A stretch of DNA of 44,047 bases from an uncultured Bacteroidota bacterium (GCA_903904855.1 CAIVEH010000022.1:1-44047), one strand, 5' to 3'. Shown: positions 1 to 8,320, numbered from the stretch's first letter. The notes: generated by a model not told the origin, from the letters alone. Numbers and translations: made by a program.

Positions 1-5
1 CCACA

Positions 6-869
6 GTGGTTGAAAAAGGAATAGACATTGCCAAAAATTTTCTAGATAAATTAATAATGCCACCTATTGAAGAAGTTGGTTTATTATTAAAAGAACAAGT
101 TACATTCTGGAAATTCAAAAACCAAGTACAGATGCTTAACAAAGCAAAGGTTTATTGCGAGAAACACAATGTATCTCCAAAGACAATTTCCTTAAAATTA
201 TTGTGCCCTTTGTTAGACTATGCTGCTTTAGAAGAAGATGAAGAATTACAGAATAATTGGGCTGTTTTATTAGCGAATATGGTTGACTCTGAACAAAATA
301 TTCAAAATCATGTTTTTCCTTATATATTAAGTCAGATTTCGTCAAACGAATTTGCACTCTTAAGTAATGTGTATGCAGATAAAGTAAAACGACAAGAACT
401 TCTTAAACAAGAATTGGGAGTTTTTCAAGATAGTAAACCTAATATGATTCAACAGCTACAATTACAAATAGCAGAAAAAAAAGTCCAATTAAAAGAAAAA
501 AAAGCCAATGTAAAAAGTATACTTGATAGGACTATATGGGATTTGGAATCACAAAAAAGGGAGCTGGAAAAAGAAATCAAATCTCTTGATCAAAGGGAAA
601 GCCATTTGAAATTTAGAATTCAAATGCCTGAAGATATTCAAGTTTCAAAACTTAAAGATTTTGAGCTGTCAAACCTAATTAGGCTTGGATTAATTAAATA
701 TATACAGAGACCATTCGCTAATTCACAAACTTTAGAAATTCCATATGACATTAGGTATGAAGAAAAAGGATATTTGCAGGTTGATTTAGATATAGAAGTT
801 GACTCGGATGAAGAATATATATTGACCGAATTAGGCGAATTATTTGTGGCAGCATGTACAGAAAAATAA
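6..869 (+). CDS. Abi-alpha (DUF4393) family protein, 5' end outside window
   Basis: The reading frame is open to the left edge of the window, so the GTG at 6 is probably internal and the gene is partial. The stretch around residues 65-110 carries the signature I associate with the Abi_alpha/DUF4393 family: an LLDYAALEEDEELQNNWAVL-type segment (acidic patch then W-x-x-L-L-A-N) followed by a helix with an ISSNEFALL motif. Residues ~150-205 are Lys/Glu/Gln-rich and heptad-like, probably a coiled coil. The last ~75 residues resemble a small winged-helix-like domain (SNLIRLGLIKY). Abi_alpha proteins are linked by family name to phage abortive infection, but the mechanism is not known to me. The gene is clearly more AT-rich than the metabolic genes downstream, which suits accessory DNA. 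Family call is moderate; defence role is inference. Confidence 0.7.
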   Translation: MVEKGIDIAKNFLDKLIMPPIEEVGLLLKEQVTFWKFKNQVQMLNKAKVYCEKHNVSPKTISLKLLCPLLDYAALEEDEELQNNWAVLLANMVDSEQNIQNHVFPYILSQISSNEFALLSNVYADKVKRQELLKQELGVFQDSKPNMIQQLQLQIAEKKVQLKEKKANVKSILDRTIWDLESQKRELEKEIKSLDQRESHLKFRIQMPEDIQVSKLKDFELSNLIRLGLIKYIQRPFANSQTLEIPYDIRYEEKGYLQVDLDIEVDSDEEYILTELGELFVAACTEK

Positions 870-1087
870 TTGTTTAAGAATTTATTCACTTGTTTTATTG
901 GTTTTCTGAATAATAAAAATGATCATTGGTTTTCCCGTTATCCCAAGAGACTAAGGTTGTTTTGAAAAAAAAGAGTAATGAACTCTTGTCTTAGCGTCCT
1001 TCATAAGTAATACAATGTTTCAGTGTCCAGCTGCTGTTTACAGATTTTATGTCTGAGTCAGACCCAGTAGTTCCTTCAGTTCCCAGT

Positions 1088-1135
1088 CTGGCGCGAGTCT
1101 GTAGCCAAGCTTTGCGGGTAGCGGACTCGTGTCTT
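1088..1135 (-). repeat. REP-like hairpin, upstream copy (inverted)
   Basis: This segment is, read on the minus strand, the same element as the two copies after the transposase gene (1787-1834 and 1884-1930). The outer arms are identical across 12-17 bases (CACGAGTC on one side, CTACAGACTCGCGCCAG on the other) while the loop differs. CGAGTC/GACTCG arms give a foldable stem. Its position beside a RAYT gene is the expected setting for REP elements. Confidence 0.75.
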
Positions 1136-1162
1136 TGCAATCCTCCGAGTTTATAACTCGTG

Positions 1163-1178
1163 GATTAAATATTTAATC
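1163..1178. promoter_or_regulatory. Perfect 16-bp palindrome before the RAYT start
   Basis: GATTAAATATTTAATC reads the same on both strands and ends 21 bases before the RAYT ATG. It could be an operator or part of the REP-like context. A TATCTTTA box just downstream (about 1187-1194) resembles the bacteroidotal -7 element TAnnTTTG except for the last base. Function is inference. Confidence 0.35.
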
Positions 1179-1199
1179 AAGAACTATTATCTTTACTTC

Positions 1200-1757
1200 A
1201 TGTCTTCCCGGTACAAAATACATGATAGCCAAATGCCTTATTTTGTAACATCAACTGTTATTGGTTGGGTTGATGCTTTATCGAGGGAGATTTATAAGGA
1301 AATAATTTGCAAGAGTTTATTATTCTGCCGAGAGCAAAAGGGTTTATTGCTTCATGCTTATGTAATTATGCCTAATCATGTACATTTTATTCTAAGCTCA
1401 ACACCTGAAACAAATATTGGTAATATTATGAGGGATTTTAAAAAGTTTACTTCTAAACGAATCATTGAGGCTATTGAAAACAATCAGCAGGAGAGCAGGA
1501 AAAAATGGATATTGAATATGTTTAGCTATGCAGGGAATAACAATAAGAGCAATGAAGTTTACCAGTTCTGGCAGCAGGAATATCATCCGATAGCTTTGGA
1601 TACCCAGGAAAAACTGATACAAAGATTAAAATACCTGCATGAAAACCCTGTAAGGGCAGGCATTGTGTGGCTGCCGCAAGATTATAAATACAGCAGCGCT
1701 ATTGATTATTATTGCGATAAACCGGGCATTCTGCCAATAGACCGATTGTTTATTTGA
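1200..1757 (+). CDS. REP-associated tyrosine transposase (RAYT, IS200-like Y1 family)
   Basis: A single-strand-DNA HUH nuclease of the Y1_Tnp type, expected to cut and join REP hairpins with one catalytic tyrosine. Visible features are the metal-binding HUH motif in MPNHVHFIL (residues ~60-68) and the C-terminal RLKYLHENPVRAGIV motif (~142-157), whose Tyr is the likely nucleophile. At 185 residues it has the usual length of the family and appears intact. The ATG at 1200 is the only sensible start. It is flanked by inverted copies of a REP-like hairpin, the normal arrangement for a domesticated, non-self-mobilising RAYT. Low GC sets it apart from the downstream carboxylase gene. The family is clear; present activity is unknown. 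Confidence 0.95.
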   Translation: MSSRYKIHDSQMPYFVTSTVIGWVDALSREIYKEIICKSLLFCREQKGLLLHAYVIMPNHVHFILSSTPETNIGNIMRDFKKFTSKRIIEAIENNQQESRKKWILNMFSYAGNNNKSNEVYQFWQQEYHPIALDTQEKLIQRLKYLHENPVRAGIVWLPQDYKYSSAIDYYCDKPGILPIDRLFI

Positions 1758-1760
1758 TAC

Positions 1761-1952
1761 TCCGGTTACAAACCGGGGAGATTGGGAAGACACGAGTCGG
1801 CTAGGCACAGGGCTTTGCTACAGACTCGCGCCAGTGTTGCCAGTGAATTTTAAACACCGGTTACAAACCAGGGAGATTGTGCGGACACGAGTCGGCTATT
1901 CACATGGCTTTGCTATAGACTCGCGCCAGTGAGTAAGACAGATTCGCGCCAG
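1761..1952 (+). repeat. Tandem duplication of ~96 bp carrying REP-like hairpins
   Basis: The segment starting CCGGTTACAAACC at about 1762 recurs at about 1858, so the block that includes GGGAGATTG and the hairpin is duplicated with a ~96-bp period. The two hairpins, 1787-1834 and 1884-1930, share the outer arms CACGAGTCGGCTA and GACTCGCGCCAG and differ in the middle. A third partial copy of the distal edge (TTCGCGCCAGTGAGTAA) follows at about 1942. These are in the opposite orientation to the copy upstream of the RAYT gene. Confidence 0.8.
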
Positions 1953-2023
1953 TGAGTAACCTGCAAATGAAAACTATTTTTTCATTTGCATCCGTAGTTA
2001 GCAAACATTCCCCCTAATAAAGT

Positions 2024-2031
2024 TATTTTTG
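2024..2031 (+). promoter_or_regulatory. Candidate -7 box (TATTTTTG) for the carboxylase gene
   Basis: TATTTTTG matches the bacteroidotal -7 consensus TAnnTTTG and lies 22 bases before the ATG at 2054. No convincing -33 TTG was seen at the expected spacing, so this is a weak call. Confidence 0.35.
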
Positions 2032-2053
2032 CGGCCAGTTAATATATTTCTGA

Positions 2054-3682
2054 ATGAACCTGGATTTCAATAAAAACGATGATGCAATGCGGCTTTCGGT
2101 AAGCCAGATGAAACAACGCCATGCTGTAATAAGCCTGGGCGGTGGTAAAAAAAGTATGGATAAAGCCCGTGAAAAGGGCAAAATGACTCCCCGCGAACGC
2201 ATTAAATACCTCATAGATAAAGGAAGTGTTTTTACTGAAATCGGGGCTTTTGCGGGCTACGATATGTATAAGGAGCATGGCGGCTGTCCGGCTGGTGGCA
2301 CTGTGGCCGGACTGGGTTATGTGCATGGCCGCCAGTGTGTGATTGTGGCTAACGACAATACCGTAAAAGCCGGTGCATGGTTCCCGATCACCGGGAAGAA
2401 GAATGTGCGGCTACAGGAAATTGCCATGGAAAATTTTCTGCCTATCATATACCTGGTAGACAGCGCAGGTGTTTACCTGCCGTTGCAAGATGAGATTTTC
2501 CCTGATAAGGAACATTTCGGACGCATATTCCGCAACAATGCCCAAATCAGCGCGATGGGTATACCGCAGATAGCCGCTGTAATGGGTAGCTGTGTGGCTG
2601 GTGGCGCGTACCTGCCCATAATGAGCGATGAAACGCTGATGGTGGAAGGCAATGGCTCTATTTTCCTGGCTGGGCCTTACCTGGTAAAGGCGGCAATTGG
2701 TGAGGATATCGATATCCAGAGCCTGGGTGGCGCTAAAATGCATACAGAGGTTAGCGGCATAGCCGACTATAAATTTGATACCGAGCAGGAGTGCCTGGAC
2801 CAGGTTCGCCGCATAATAGATAAAATAGGGGAGCGTCCGCGCCAGGGTTACGACCGTGCAAAGCCGGAGCCACCGGCAAAGGAAGCCAACGAAATATATG
2901 GTATTATATCCCCGCTCAACAACAAGCAGTATGATGTGGTGGATGTCATCAAGTGCTTTGTTGATAAATCGGAGTTCGACCAGTTTAAAGAAGATTATGG
3001 TAAGACCATTGTTTGCGGCTATGCGCGTGTTGATGGCTGGGCTGTGGGCATTGTAGCTAATCAGAGGAAAATAGTAAAAAGCGGCAAGGGTGAGATGCAG
3101 TTGGGTGGTGTAATCTATAACGACAGCGCCGATAAAGCAGCGCGTTTTATCATGAACTGCAACCAGAAAAAAATACCACTTGTTTTTCTGCAGGATGTAA
3201 CCGGTTTTATGGTGGGTAGCCGCAGTGAGCAGTCGGGTATTATTAAGGACGGGGCCAAACTGGTAAATGCTGTGGCTAATTCTATAGTGCCAAAAATCAC
3301 TATTGTGATTGGTAACTCTTATGGCGCTGGTAACTATGCCATGTGTGGCAAGGCCTACGATCCACGGTTTATATATGCATGGCCTAATGCCAAAATTGCG
3401 GTAATGGGTGGCGAACAGGCTGCCAAAACCTTATTGCAAATTCAGGTAGCATCGCTTAAAGCTAAAGGTGAGGAAATAGATCCAGAGAAGGAGAAGGAAA
3501 TGCTGAAGGAAATAATAGACCGTTACGACAGTCAGACAACTGCTTACTATGCAGCAGCCAGGCTGTGGGTAGATGAAATTATTGATCCTGCTGATACAAG
3601 GTCGGTTATTTCGGAAGGGATCAATGCAGCCAATCATTCGCAGGTGAATAAGGAATTTAAGATGGGGGTGGTGCAGGTTTAA
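2054..3682 (+). CDS. Acyl-CoA carboxylase carboxyltransferase (beta) subunit, methylcrotonyl-CoA-like
   Basis: A biotin-dependent carboxyltransferase that moves CO2 from carboxybiotin to an acyl-CoA such as propionyl- or methylcrotonyl-CoA in the cytoplasm. The 542-residue length fits. The N-terminal carboxyltransferase half carries IYLVDSAGVYLPLQDE, then FGRIFRNNAQISAMGIPQIA and MGSCVAGGAYLPIMSDE; the C-terminal half carries GNSYGAGNYAMCGKAYDPRF and AVMGGEQAAKTLL. The FPDKEHFGRIF stretch and the SDE motif resemble methylcrotonyl-CoA carboxylase beta more than the propionyl enzyme, but substrate cannot be fixed by eye. The biotin carboxylase/biotin carrier subunit is not in this window, so the partner must be encoded elsewhere. 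ATG at 2054 is supported by the preceding -7-like box. The family is secure. Confidence 0.93.
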   Translation: MNLDFNKNDDAMRLSVSQMKQRHAVISLGGGKKSMDKAREKGKMTPRERIKYLIDKGSVFTEIGAFAGYDMYKEHGGCPAGGTVAGLGYVHGRQCVIVANDNTVKAGAWFPITGKKNVRLQEIAMENFLPIIYLVDSAGVYLPLQDEIFPDKEHFGRIFRNNAQISAMGIPQIAAVMGSCVAGGAYLPIMSDETLMVEGNGSIFLAGPYLVKAAIGEDIDIQSLGGAKMHTEVSGIADYKFDTEQECLDQVRRIIDKIGERPRQGYDRAKPEPPAKEANEIYGIISPLNNKQYDVVDVIKCFVDKSEFDQFKEDYGKTIVCGYARVDGWAVGIVANQRKIVKSGKGEMQLGGVIYNDSADKAARFIMNCNQKKIPLVFLQDVTGFMVGSRSEQSGIIKDGAKLVNAVANSIVPKITIVIGNSYGAGNYAMCGKAYDPRFIYAWPNAKIAVMGGEQAAKTLLQIQVASLKAKGEEIDPEKEKEMLKEIIDRYDSQTTAYYAAARLWVDEIIDPADTRSVISEGINAANHSQVNKEFKMGVVQV

Positions 3683-3726
3683 TGGCTCAATGGCTTAATT
3701 GCTTAATGGTGCAATGTCTTAATGAT
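3683..3726 (+). repeat. Low-complexity AATGGCT/TTAATG repeat after a stop codon
   Basis: Starting right after the carboxylase stop codon, the motif AATGGCTcAATGGCTtAATTGCTtAATGGTG repeats with an ~9-base period. It is non-coding and of the degenerate intergenic type that recurs elsewhere in this window with a different motif (CAGTTTGCAGTTGG). Confidence 0.6.
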
Positions 3727-3792
3727 TGTTTAAAAAAATATTATTGCTGATTTCAGGATCGGGTAATTGCTATAATTTAGTCATCGGCAAAT

Positions 3793-4401
3793 ATGGATGA
3801 AAAGTCACTGGTGCGGGGGGTAATGGCTTTGAAGTGGGAAGCCAAATACCGGAAAAGATTCAGCGGAGAAGAAAGTGAGTCCAGGGCATTTCTAGCGGTG
3901 CCTGAGAGGCTCGATGAGGATATTTATGAGGCTGTATTGCAAATAAATCTGCCAGGTTGTACTGTTCTTGATATTGGTACCGGCACCGGAGATCATGCAA
4001 TTTTTCTGGCTCAAACTGGTTACCAGGTTACTGGCATTGATATTGCAGCATCTGCAATTGCATTTGCCCAAAAGAATGCAGCCAGCCATAAGGTTAATGT
4101 CAGTTTTATTGTGGATAATATTTTGTCATCGAGCCTGAAGGGGCAATATGATATTGTCATTGATAGGGGGTGCTATGAGCTGATAGCAATTGAAAATCTG
4201 GAGATATACCTGGCATCGGTAATGAGACTAATAAAACCGGGCGGCTGGTTTGTGTTGAAGACTGCAAGACGAAAGAGGAGAATTGAAGCTGTAAAACTCA
4301 CCACCGGATTGAATGTGGTAAAACTCGATGATGCAGCATATACAACCCTTGATGGCAGAGTAGTGAAAGCCAGGATACTGGTGGCACAGAAAAGTCATTA
4401 G
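3793..4401 (+). CDS. Class I SAM-dependent methyltransferase
   Basis: A small (202-residue) Rossmann-fold methyltransferase. Motif I is VLDIGTGTGDHAIFLA at about residues 56-71, the acidic end of strand 2 is TGIDIA (~80-85), and motif IV/post-I is YDIVIDRGCYELI (~118-130). KPGGWFVLKTARRKRR marks the usual C-terminal strand region. Such free-standing enzymes act on small molecules or proteins, and nothing here identifies the substrate. ATG 3793 is used; the in-frame ATG at 3823 (MALKWEAKYRKRF) is a plausible alternative because related proteins often begin near that WEAKYR-like segment. It is separated by ~110 bp of repeat DNA from the carboxylase, so co-transcription is uncertain. Confidence 0.85.
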   Translation: MDEKSLVRGVMALKWEAKYRKRFSGEESESRAFLAVPERLDEDIYEAVLQINLPGCTVLDIGTGTGDHAIFLAQTGYQVTGIDIAASAIAFAQKNAASHKVNVSFIVDNILSSSLKGQYDIVIDRGCYELIAIENLEIYLASVMRLIKPGGWFVLKTARRKRRIEAVKLTTGLNVVKLDDAAYTTLDGRVVKARILVAQKSH

Positions 4402-4494
4402 GTACAATCTGAAATCTGATTTCTGATATTTATGTAAAACTTTCGTTCTTATAGCGATGGTTATTTTTTAGATTTGCCTACCTAAATTTATAAC

Positions 4495-4812
4495 ATGGAC
4501 CAGCAGTGGATAAAAATGGCTAATCTTGTTTTTGAACTGGATAAGAAAATTGCAGGTAAAGATACCAATCCTGCTCTTGTGCGGATATGTGATAAGATGA
4601 AAGGTGTGATTGAGGAATCGGGTATTTATCTGTATAATCCGGTAGGGGAAAAATATTCGGAGACACGTACCGATGTGGAAGCCAATATTTCGGGTACTTC
4701 ATTGACCAACCTGATTATAAAAGAGGTAATAAAGCCAGTTTTATATGTTGACGAAAACGGCAAACGAAAGCTGATGCAGAAAGGAGTAGTGGTTGTGGGC
4801 AGGGAAGGGTAG
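4495..4812 (+). CDS. Small GrpE-like protein, putative Hsp70 partner
   Basis: A 105-residue protein without signal peptide or membrane segment. The N-terminal half (ALVRICDKMKGVIEESGIYLY) is helical. The C-terminal half looks like the beta-wing domain of GrpE: GEKYSETRTDVEAN takes the place of the G-x-x-F-D-P-x-x-H-E segment, and IIKEVIKPVLYVDENG followed by LMQKGVVVVG matches the V-x-E-V-x-x-x-G-Y-x-x-x-x-R-V-L-R-P-A-x-V-x-V pattern. The long N-terminal coiled coil of true GrpE is missing. It lies directly upstream of an unusual Hsp70 on the same strand, 121 bases before the chosen Hsp70 start. A nucleotide-exchange role is inference from the likeness and the neighbour; the coding call is firm. 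Confidence 0.75.
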   Translation: MDQQWIKMANLVFELDKKIAGKDTNPALVRICDKMKGVIEESGIYLYNPVGEKYSETRTDVEANISGTSLTNLIIKEVIKPVLYVDENGKRKLMQKGVVVVGREG

Positions 4813-4866
4813 TAGGTAGTTTACAGTTTACAGTTGGCAGTTTGCAGTTGGCAGTTTGCAGTTAGG
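4813..4866 (+). repeat. CAGTTTGCAGTTGG low-complexity repeat after stop codon
   Basis: Immediately after the TAG stop of the GrpE-like gene runs a degenerate array of GTTTACAGTT/GTTGGCAGTTTGCA units with 7- and 14-base periodicity. The same motif family follows the stop codons ending at 22542, 24286 and 30413 and the minus-strand stop at 30653. Confidence 0.8.
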
Positions 4867-4933
4867 TAATGAGTCAGATAAAATTAGGGAGCATTGTGTG
4901 ATCAATTGATTAGTGAATAATAATAAGTATTTC

Positions 4934-7426
4934 ATGAGTGGGACTATAAATTTCGGAATAGATCTGGGGACTACCAATTCCTTAATCGCGAAGTGCGATA
5001 ACGGAGTGGTGGAGGTGTTTAAAAATCCGGTGGGGCATAAAGAGACATTGCCAAGCGTAGTGGGATTCAGGAAGGAACGAATACTGGTAGGTGATAAGGC
5101 GCGGGAATACCTGGAGAAAGATCCGGGCAATGTGTTCTCCTGCTTTAAAAGAAAGATGGGTACCTCGGAGAGTTTTTTTATTCCTAACCTGGGCGATTTC
5201 CGCACACCAATGCAATTGAGCGCTATGGTGCTCAAGGAACTCCGCAATTTTATATATACTGCCGAGTCGCCACAAAGTGTGGTTATAACCATCCCGGCAT
5301 CTTTTGATACAGTACAGAGTAATGCTACCAAGCAGGCAGGTTATGATGCCGGTTTTAAGGAAGTTGTGCTGCTCCAGGAACCTATAGCTGCAAGCCTTGC
5401 CTTTGCTAATAAGGGCAATGACATGGAGAAGGATGGCAAGTGGCTGGTATATGACCTGGGTGGCGGGACTTTTGATGTTGCTCTTGTACAATTCAGCGAT
5501 GGAGAAATGCGTATCACTGACCATGAGGGTAATAACTACCTCGGCGGTCTGGATTTCGATAATCTTATTGTTGAGGAACTCATTGTGCCATACCTGGCCG
5601 GACGGGGCCAATATACCGACCTCATGAACAGTCTGAAAAGTGCAAGCGGCAAGCGGAACGCACTGTATTATGAGTTGCTATATAAGGCCGAAGAGGCGAA
5701 AATACTGCTGAGCAATCAACAGGAGGCTGATATAGAATTTGAAACAGAGGATGATAATGGCGAGGAACAGGAGATATTGATGACCATTAGCCGGGATGAA
5801 TTTAATGCCATCATCAGGGAACGAATAGAGGAGACCATAGAGTTTGCAAAAATGATTGTGGAGCGGCACAAACTGGATGGCGGCAAGGTAAAAGAGGTAA
5901 TACTGATAGGTGGGAGCACTTACATACCCCTGGTAAGAAATATGTTGCGGGAGGGGTTGGGTATACCGGTAAATGCAACAGTAGATCCCACAACAGCAGT
6001 AGCTATTGGAGCAGCTTATTTTGCAGGTACCAAAACAGCAAATTATGCTATTCAGACTACATTGGCTGATGATACTGCAACTAAGGAAGAGGCTTTGCAG
6101 GTGAAGATGGCTTACCAGAAAAACACCAATGAACGGGATGAATACTTTTCGGCTTTGATAACCGGAGATACTGATGGCCGGTATTACAGGATAATGAGAG
6201 ATGACGGCGGTTTTGACAGCGGGCTGAAGCCGCTGGCTAAAAGGATTGAAGAGGTGCTCACTTTATTACCCAATACGCTGAATCAATTTAACCTGAAGTT
6301 TTTTGATGCACAGCAGATGCCACTGGCGGTGAGTGTATTGCCCATTAGCATAGTGCAAGGCAAGTACAGCCTTTATGGGCAGCCATTGCCCAATGATATC
6401 TGCCTGGAGGTAGATGACAACATAAATAATATAACCCACCTGGAGTTATTGTTTGAAAAGAACGAAATACTGCCTGTAAAAAAGACGATTTCAAAAACTA
6501 TAAGCCGTACAATCGTGAAGGGTAGTACAGACCAGTTGCTGATCAATGTGCTGGAGGGAAGCCGGTATGCTACAGCCCAAAGTAATTTGCCGATAGGTGT
6601 AATATCTATAAATGGAAAAGATATAGAGCGTGACCTGATAAAGGGGAGCGATGTGGACCTGACCATAGAAATAACTGAAAGCAGGGACATAAAAATAAAT
6701 GCCTACGTAAGTATAGCCGATAAGGAATATGCTGAGGTTTTCAGCCCGACCTCGAGGAACATAAATATATCGAGGCTGAAGGATGAGACTGAGTATCTGT
6801 TGCGAATTGCCAATAAAAATCTGGGCAAACTGGTAGATGCTGAAGATTTTGAAGCAGGTGCAAAGCTGAGGGAGACAATCAAGCAACTGGAACAGATACT
6901 GAAGCGGCTGAGAATGCTGAAGGAGGATGATGTAACAGATGAAAAGTTTAAACTGGAAGAGCAGAAAAGGCGTATGGCGCTCTCAATAGATCTGGCAGGT
7001 AAGGATAACAGGATAAGGGAACTCAGGGAAGAATATTTCGTATGGAAGGCTTCGACAGCTCATTATTTATCGAAGGGGGATAATGAATCTCTTCAGCGGA
7101 AATTCGGACAGATAACGAGGGATGAGAATGAATTTCTTGTGGGCAGTGAGGCTATAATCAAGAGGCGGATTGAGGAGATGAGGCAACTGAGCTGGGATAT
7201 ACGGAAGAAAGATTTCGACTACCTGGCCGGGCTGTATATGCATTACGCAATGAGGGATATTGAGGACTATAAAGATCAGAATAAAATAAAACAACTTTTG
7301 GAACGAGGCGATGCCGCATTGCAACGGAGAAGTCCGGAGGAACTGCTGGCAGTCATCTACCAGATGTATGACCTGCTGATTGATAAGGAAACTGAAGAAC
7401 CATTGAAAGGGACCGGGCTGTCATAA
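4934..7426 (+). CDS. Divergent Hsp70-family chaperone-like protein
   Basis: An ATP-dependent Hsp70-type protein of 830 residues, longer than DnaK (~640). The nucleotide-binding domain spans about residues 1-375: FGIDLGTTNSL (phosphate-1), ITIPASFD, LLQEPIAASLAFA, YDLGGGTFDVAL (phosphate-2, ~174) and ILIGGSTYIPLVRNML (adenosine site, ~326). Next comes a ~125-residue insert with no likeness I recognise, then an SBD-beta-like region (~490-610: LPVKKTISKTISRT, LLINVLEGSR, IGVISINGKDI). The last ~190 residues are highly charged helices, perhaps an enlarged lid. ATG 4934 is preferred over the upstream GTG at 4913 because DLGTTNS should fall near residue 10. The upstream gene is GrpE-like and the downstream convergent gene ends 3 bases after this stop. 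Client and role are unknown. Confidence 0.9.
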   Translation: MSGTINFGIDLGTTNSLIAKCDNGVVEVFKNPVGHKETLPSVVGFRKERILVGDKAREYLEKDPGNVFSCFKRKMGTSESFFIPNLGDFRTPMQLSAMVLKELRNFIYTAESPQSVVITIPASFDTVQSNATKQAGYDAGFKEVVLLQEPIAASLAFANKGNDMEKDGKWLVYDLGGGTFDVALVQFSDGEMRITDHEGNNYLGGLDFDNLIVEELIVPYLAGRGQYTDLMNSLKSASGKRNALYYELLYKAEEAKILLSNQQEADIEFETEDDNGEEQEILMTISRDEFNAIIRERIEETIEFAKMIVERHKLDGGKVKEVILIGGSTYIPLVRNMLREGLGIPVNATVDPTTAVAIGAAYFAGTKTANYAIQTTLADDTATKEEALQVKMAYQKNTNERDEYFSALITGDTDGRYYRIMRDDGGFDSGLKPLAKRIEEVLTLLPNTLNQFNLKFFDAQQMPLAVSVLPISIVQGKYSLYGQPLPNDICLEVDDNINNITHLELLFEKNEILPVKKTISKTISRTIVKGSTDQLLINVLEGSRYATAQSNLPIGVISINGKDIERDLIKGSDVDLTIEITESRDIKINAYVSIADKEYAEVFSPTSRNINISRLKDETEYLLRIANKNLGKLVDAEDFEAGAKLRETIKQLEQILKRLRMLKEDDVTDEKFKLEEQKRRMALSIDLAGKDNRIRELREEYFVWKASTAHYLSKGDNESLQRKFGQITRDENEFLVGSEAIIKRRIEEMRQLSWDIRKKDFDYLAGLYMHYAMRDIEDYKDQNKIKQLLERGDAALQRRSPEELLAVIYQMYDLLIDKETEEPLKGTGLS

Positions 7427-7429
7427 TGA

Positions 7430-8320
7430 TCAGAAATGAGATGTGCTGTCGCAACTGGCAACCCTGGAGAGAGCATAAGCAATCAGTAAGATTAGCCGAA
7501 CAACCCACCAGAAATTATTGTTGTTTTCGGTCTTATTGTTTTTCTTCAATATGTTCTGCATTTCTTCTTCTTTGTTCAGAAGGTCTTTCATCAATTCTTC
7601 TGAAACACGTAAAGACCTTGCATAACCCATAAGCTCGAAAGCAGAATCCCTTTTTTTGTTGTTGAATTCTTTTATTGCCAGCTGCATTATTTCGAATGCA
7701 TACCTGTTGATAATGAACGAGAAACGCTCTTCGGGGAGGTTGCATAAAAGCCAGACGAAATTGTAACCTGCATACTTAATCACCTGGGTCTGGCTTTGGT
7801 ATTTTGATTTATTAATATCCTGCAGGCCGGTATACATAATTTGTAAATAATTTTCCACACCCGACCAGGCATCCCATTGATCTTTTTCGGTCATAAAGGC
7901 TGGATTGGTAACAAGTGTTTCGAACTCTTCGGGTTTTATATCGCGGAAAATGCGTAGTGTAGCTTTCTTAAATGCCCAACTGAAATAAGGGCTGATCCAC
8001 TCAATAAACTCCGGAGTAAGTTGTTCATCAGGAATGCTGAATTTTTCGCCGGGCTTCATTTCCTGGTTTTGCAGGAAGTAGAGCAATACAGGGTCGGAGG
8101 CCACAATTGCATGATATTCCAGATCGCCTGCCTGGCCCAGCTGGTCAAACATTTTCAGCACATCGTTGCGGGTCATTTCCTTACCGCCTATCTGAATGCT
8201 GCTGGAGTCTGTCAGTTCGAATTCGGCCAGCATTTTGTTTTTTGCGAGCTTAAGTTCACGTGCAGTAAGAGAAGCGCTGGTGCCGGCAGGTAAGAAAGAT
8301 AAGGGAGAAATATACTGCAT
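7430..8320 (-). CDS. Tail-anchored hypothetical protein convergent with Hsp70
   Basis: A 296-residue protein by the preferred start (MQYISPLSFLPAGTS); an upstream in-frame ATG at 8401 would add 27 residues that look less protein-like. There is no N-terminal signal. The body is soluble and helical, with WAFKKATLRIF and NFVWLLCNLPEERFSFIINR as notable segments. Near the C-terminus, after a Lys/Glu-rich stretch and an Asn run, there is one hydrophobic helix (WWVVRLILLIAYALSRV), giving a tail-anchor-like topology. The N-terminal SPLSFLPAGTSASL-x-ARELKLAKNKMLAEF resembles the first helices of J-like domains, but no HPD motif is present. Its stop lies 3 bases from the Hsp70 stop, which hints at a conserved locus. 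Function not recognised. Confidence 0.75.
   Translation of the reverse strand: MQYISPLSFLPAGTSASLTARELKLAKNKMLAEFELTDSSSIQIGGKEMTRNDVLKMFDQLGQAGDLEYHAIVASDPVLLYFLQNQEMKPGEKFSIPDEQLTPEFIEWISPYFSWAFKKATLRIFRDIKPEEFETLVTNPAFMTEKDQWDAWSGVENYLQIMYTGLQDINKSKYQSQTQVIKYAGYNFVWLLCNLPEERFSFIINRYAFEIMQLAIKEFNNKKRDSAFELMGYARSLRVSEELMKDLLNKEEEMQNILKKNNKTENNNNFWWVVRLILLIAYALSRVASCDSTSHF

Larger units (their letters stand above)
870..1199. other. Intergenic region upstream of the RAYT gene
   Basis: No protein-coding gene is visible. The right half holds a REP-like hairpin (1088-1135), a short hairpin CGAGTT-tat-AACTCG (1146-1160) and a perfect 16-bp palindrome (1163-1178). The left half, 870-1080, is AT-rich and featureless to my eye apart from a short inverted motif around 1051-1062 (GTCTGAGTCAGAC). 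Confidence 0.6.

Noticed and set aside
4405-4427. ATCTGAAATCTGATTTCTGAT palindromic run as terminator
   Set aside because: The symmetrical pairing leaves a one-base loop and no T tract, so it is not a workable terminator hairpin.
4913-4933. GTG at 4913 as start of the Hsp70
   Set aside because: It would add seven residues before the normal N-terminus; the ATG at 4934 places DLGTTNS where the family has it.
4982-5611. 209-codon minus-strand frame inside the Hsp70 gene
   Set aside because: Complementary to the conserved nucleotide-binding domain; the protein has no family likeness and is a shadow frame.
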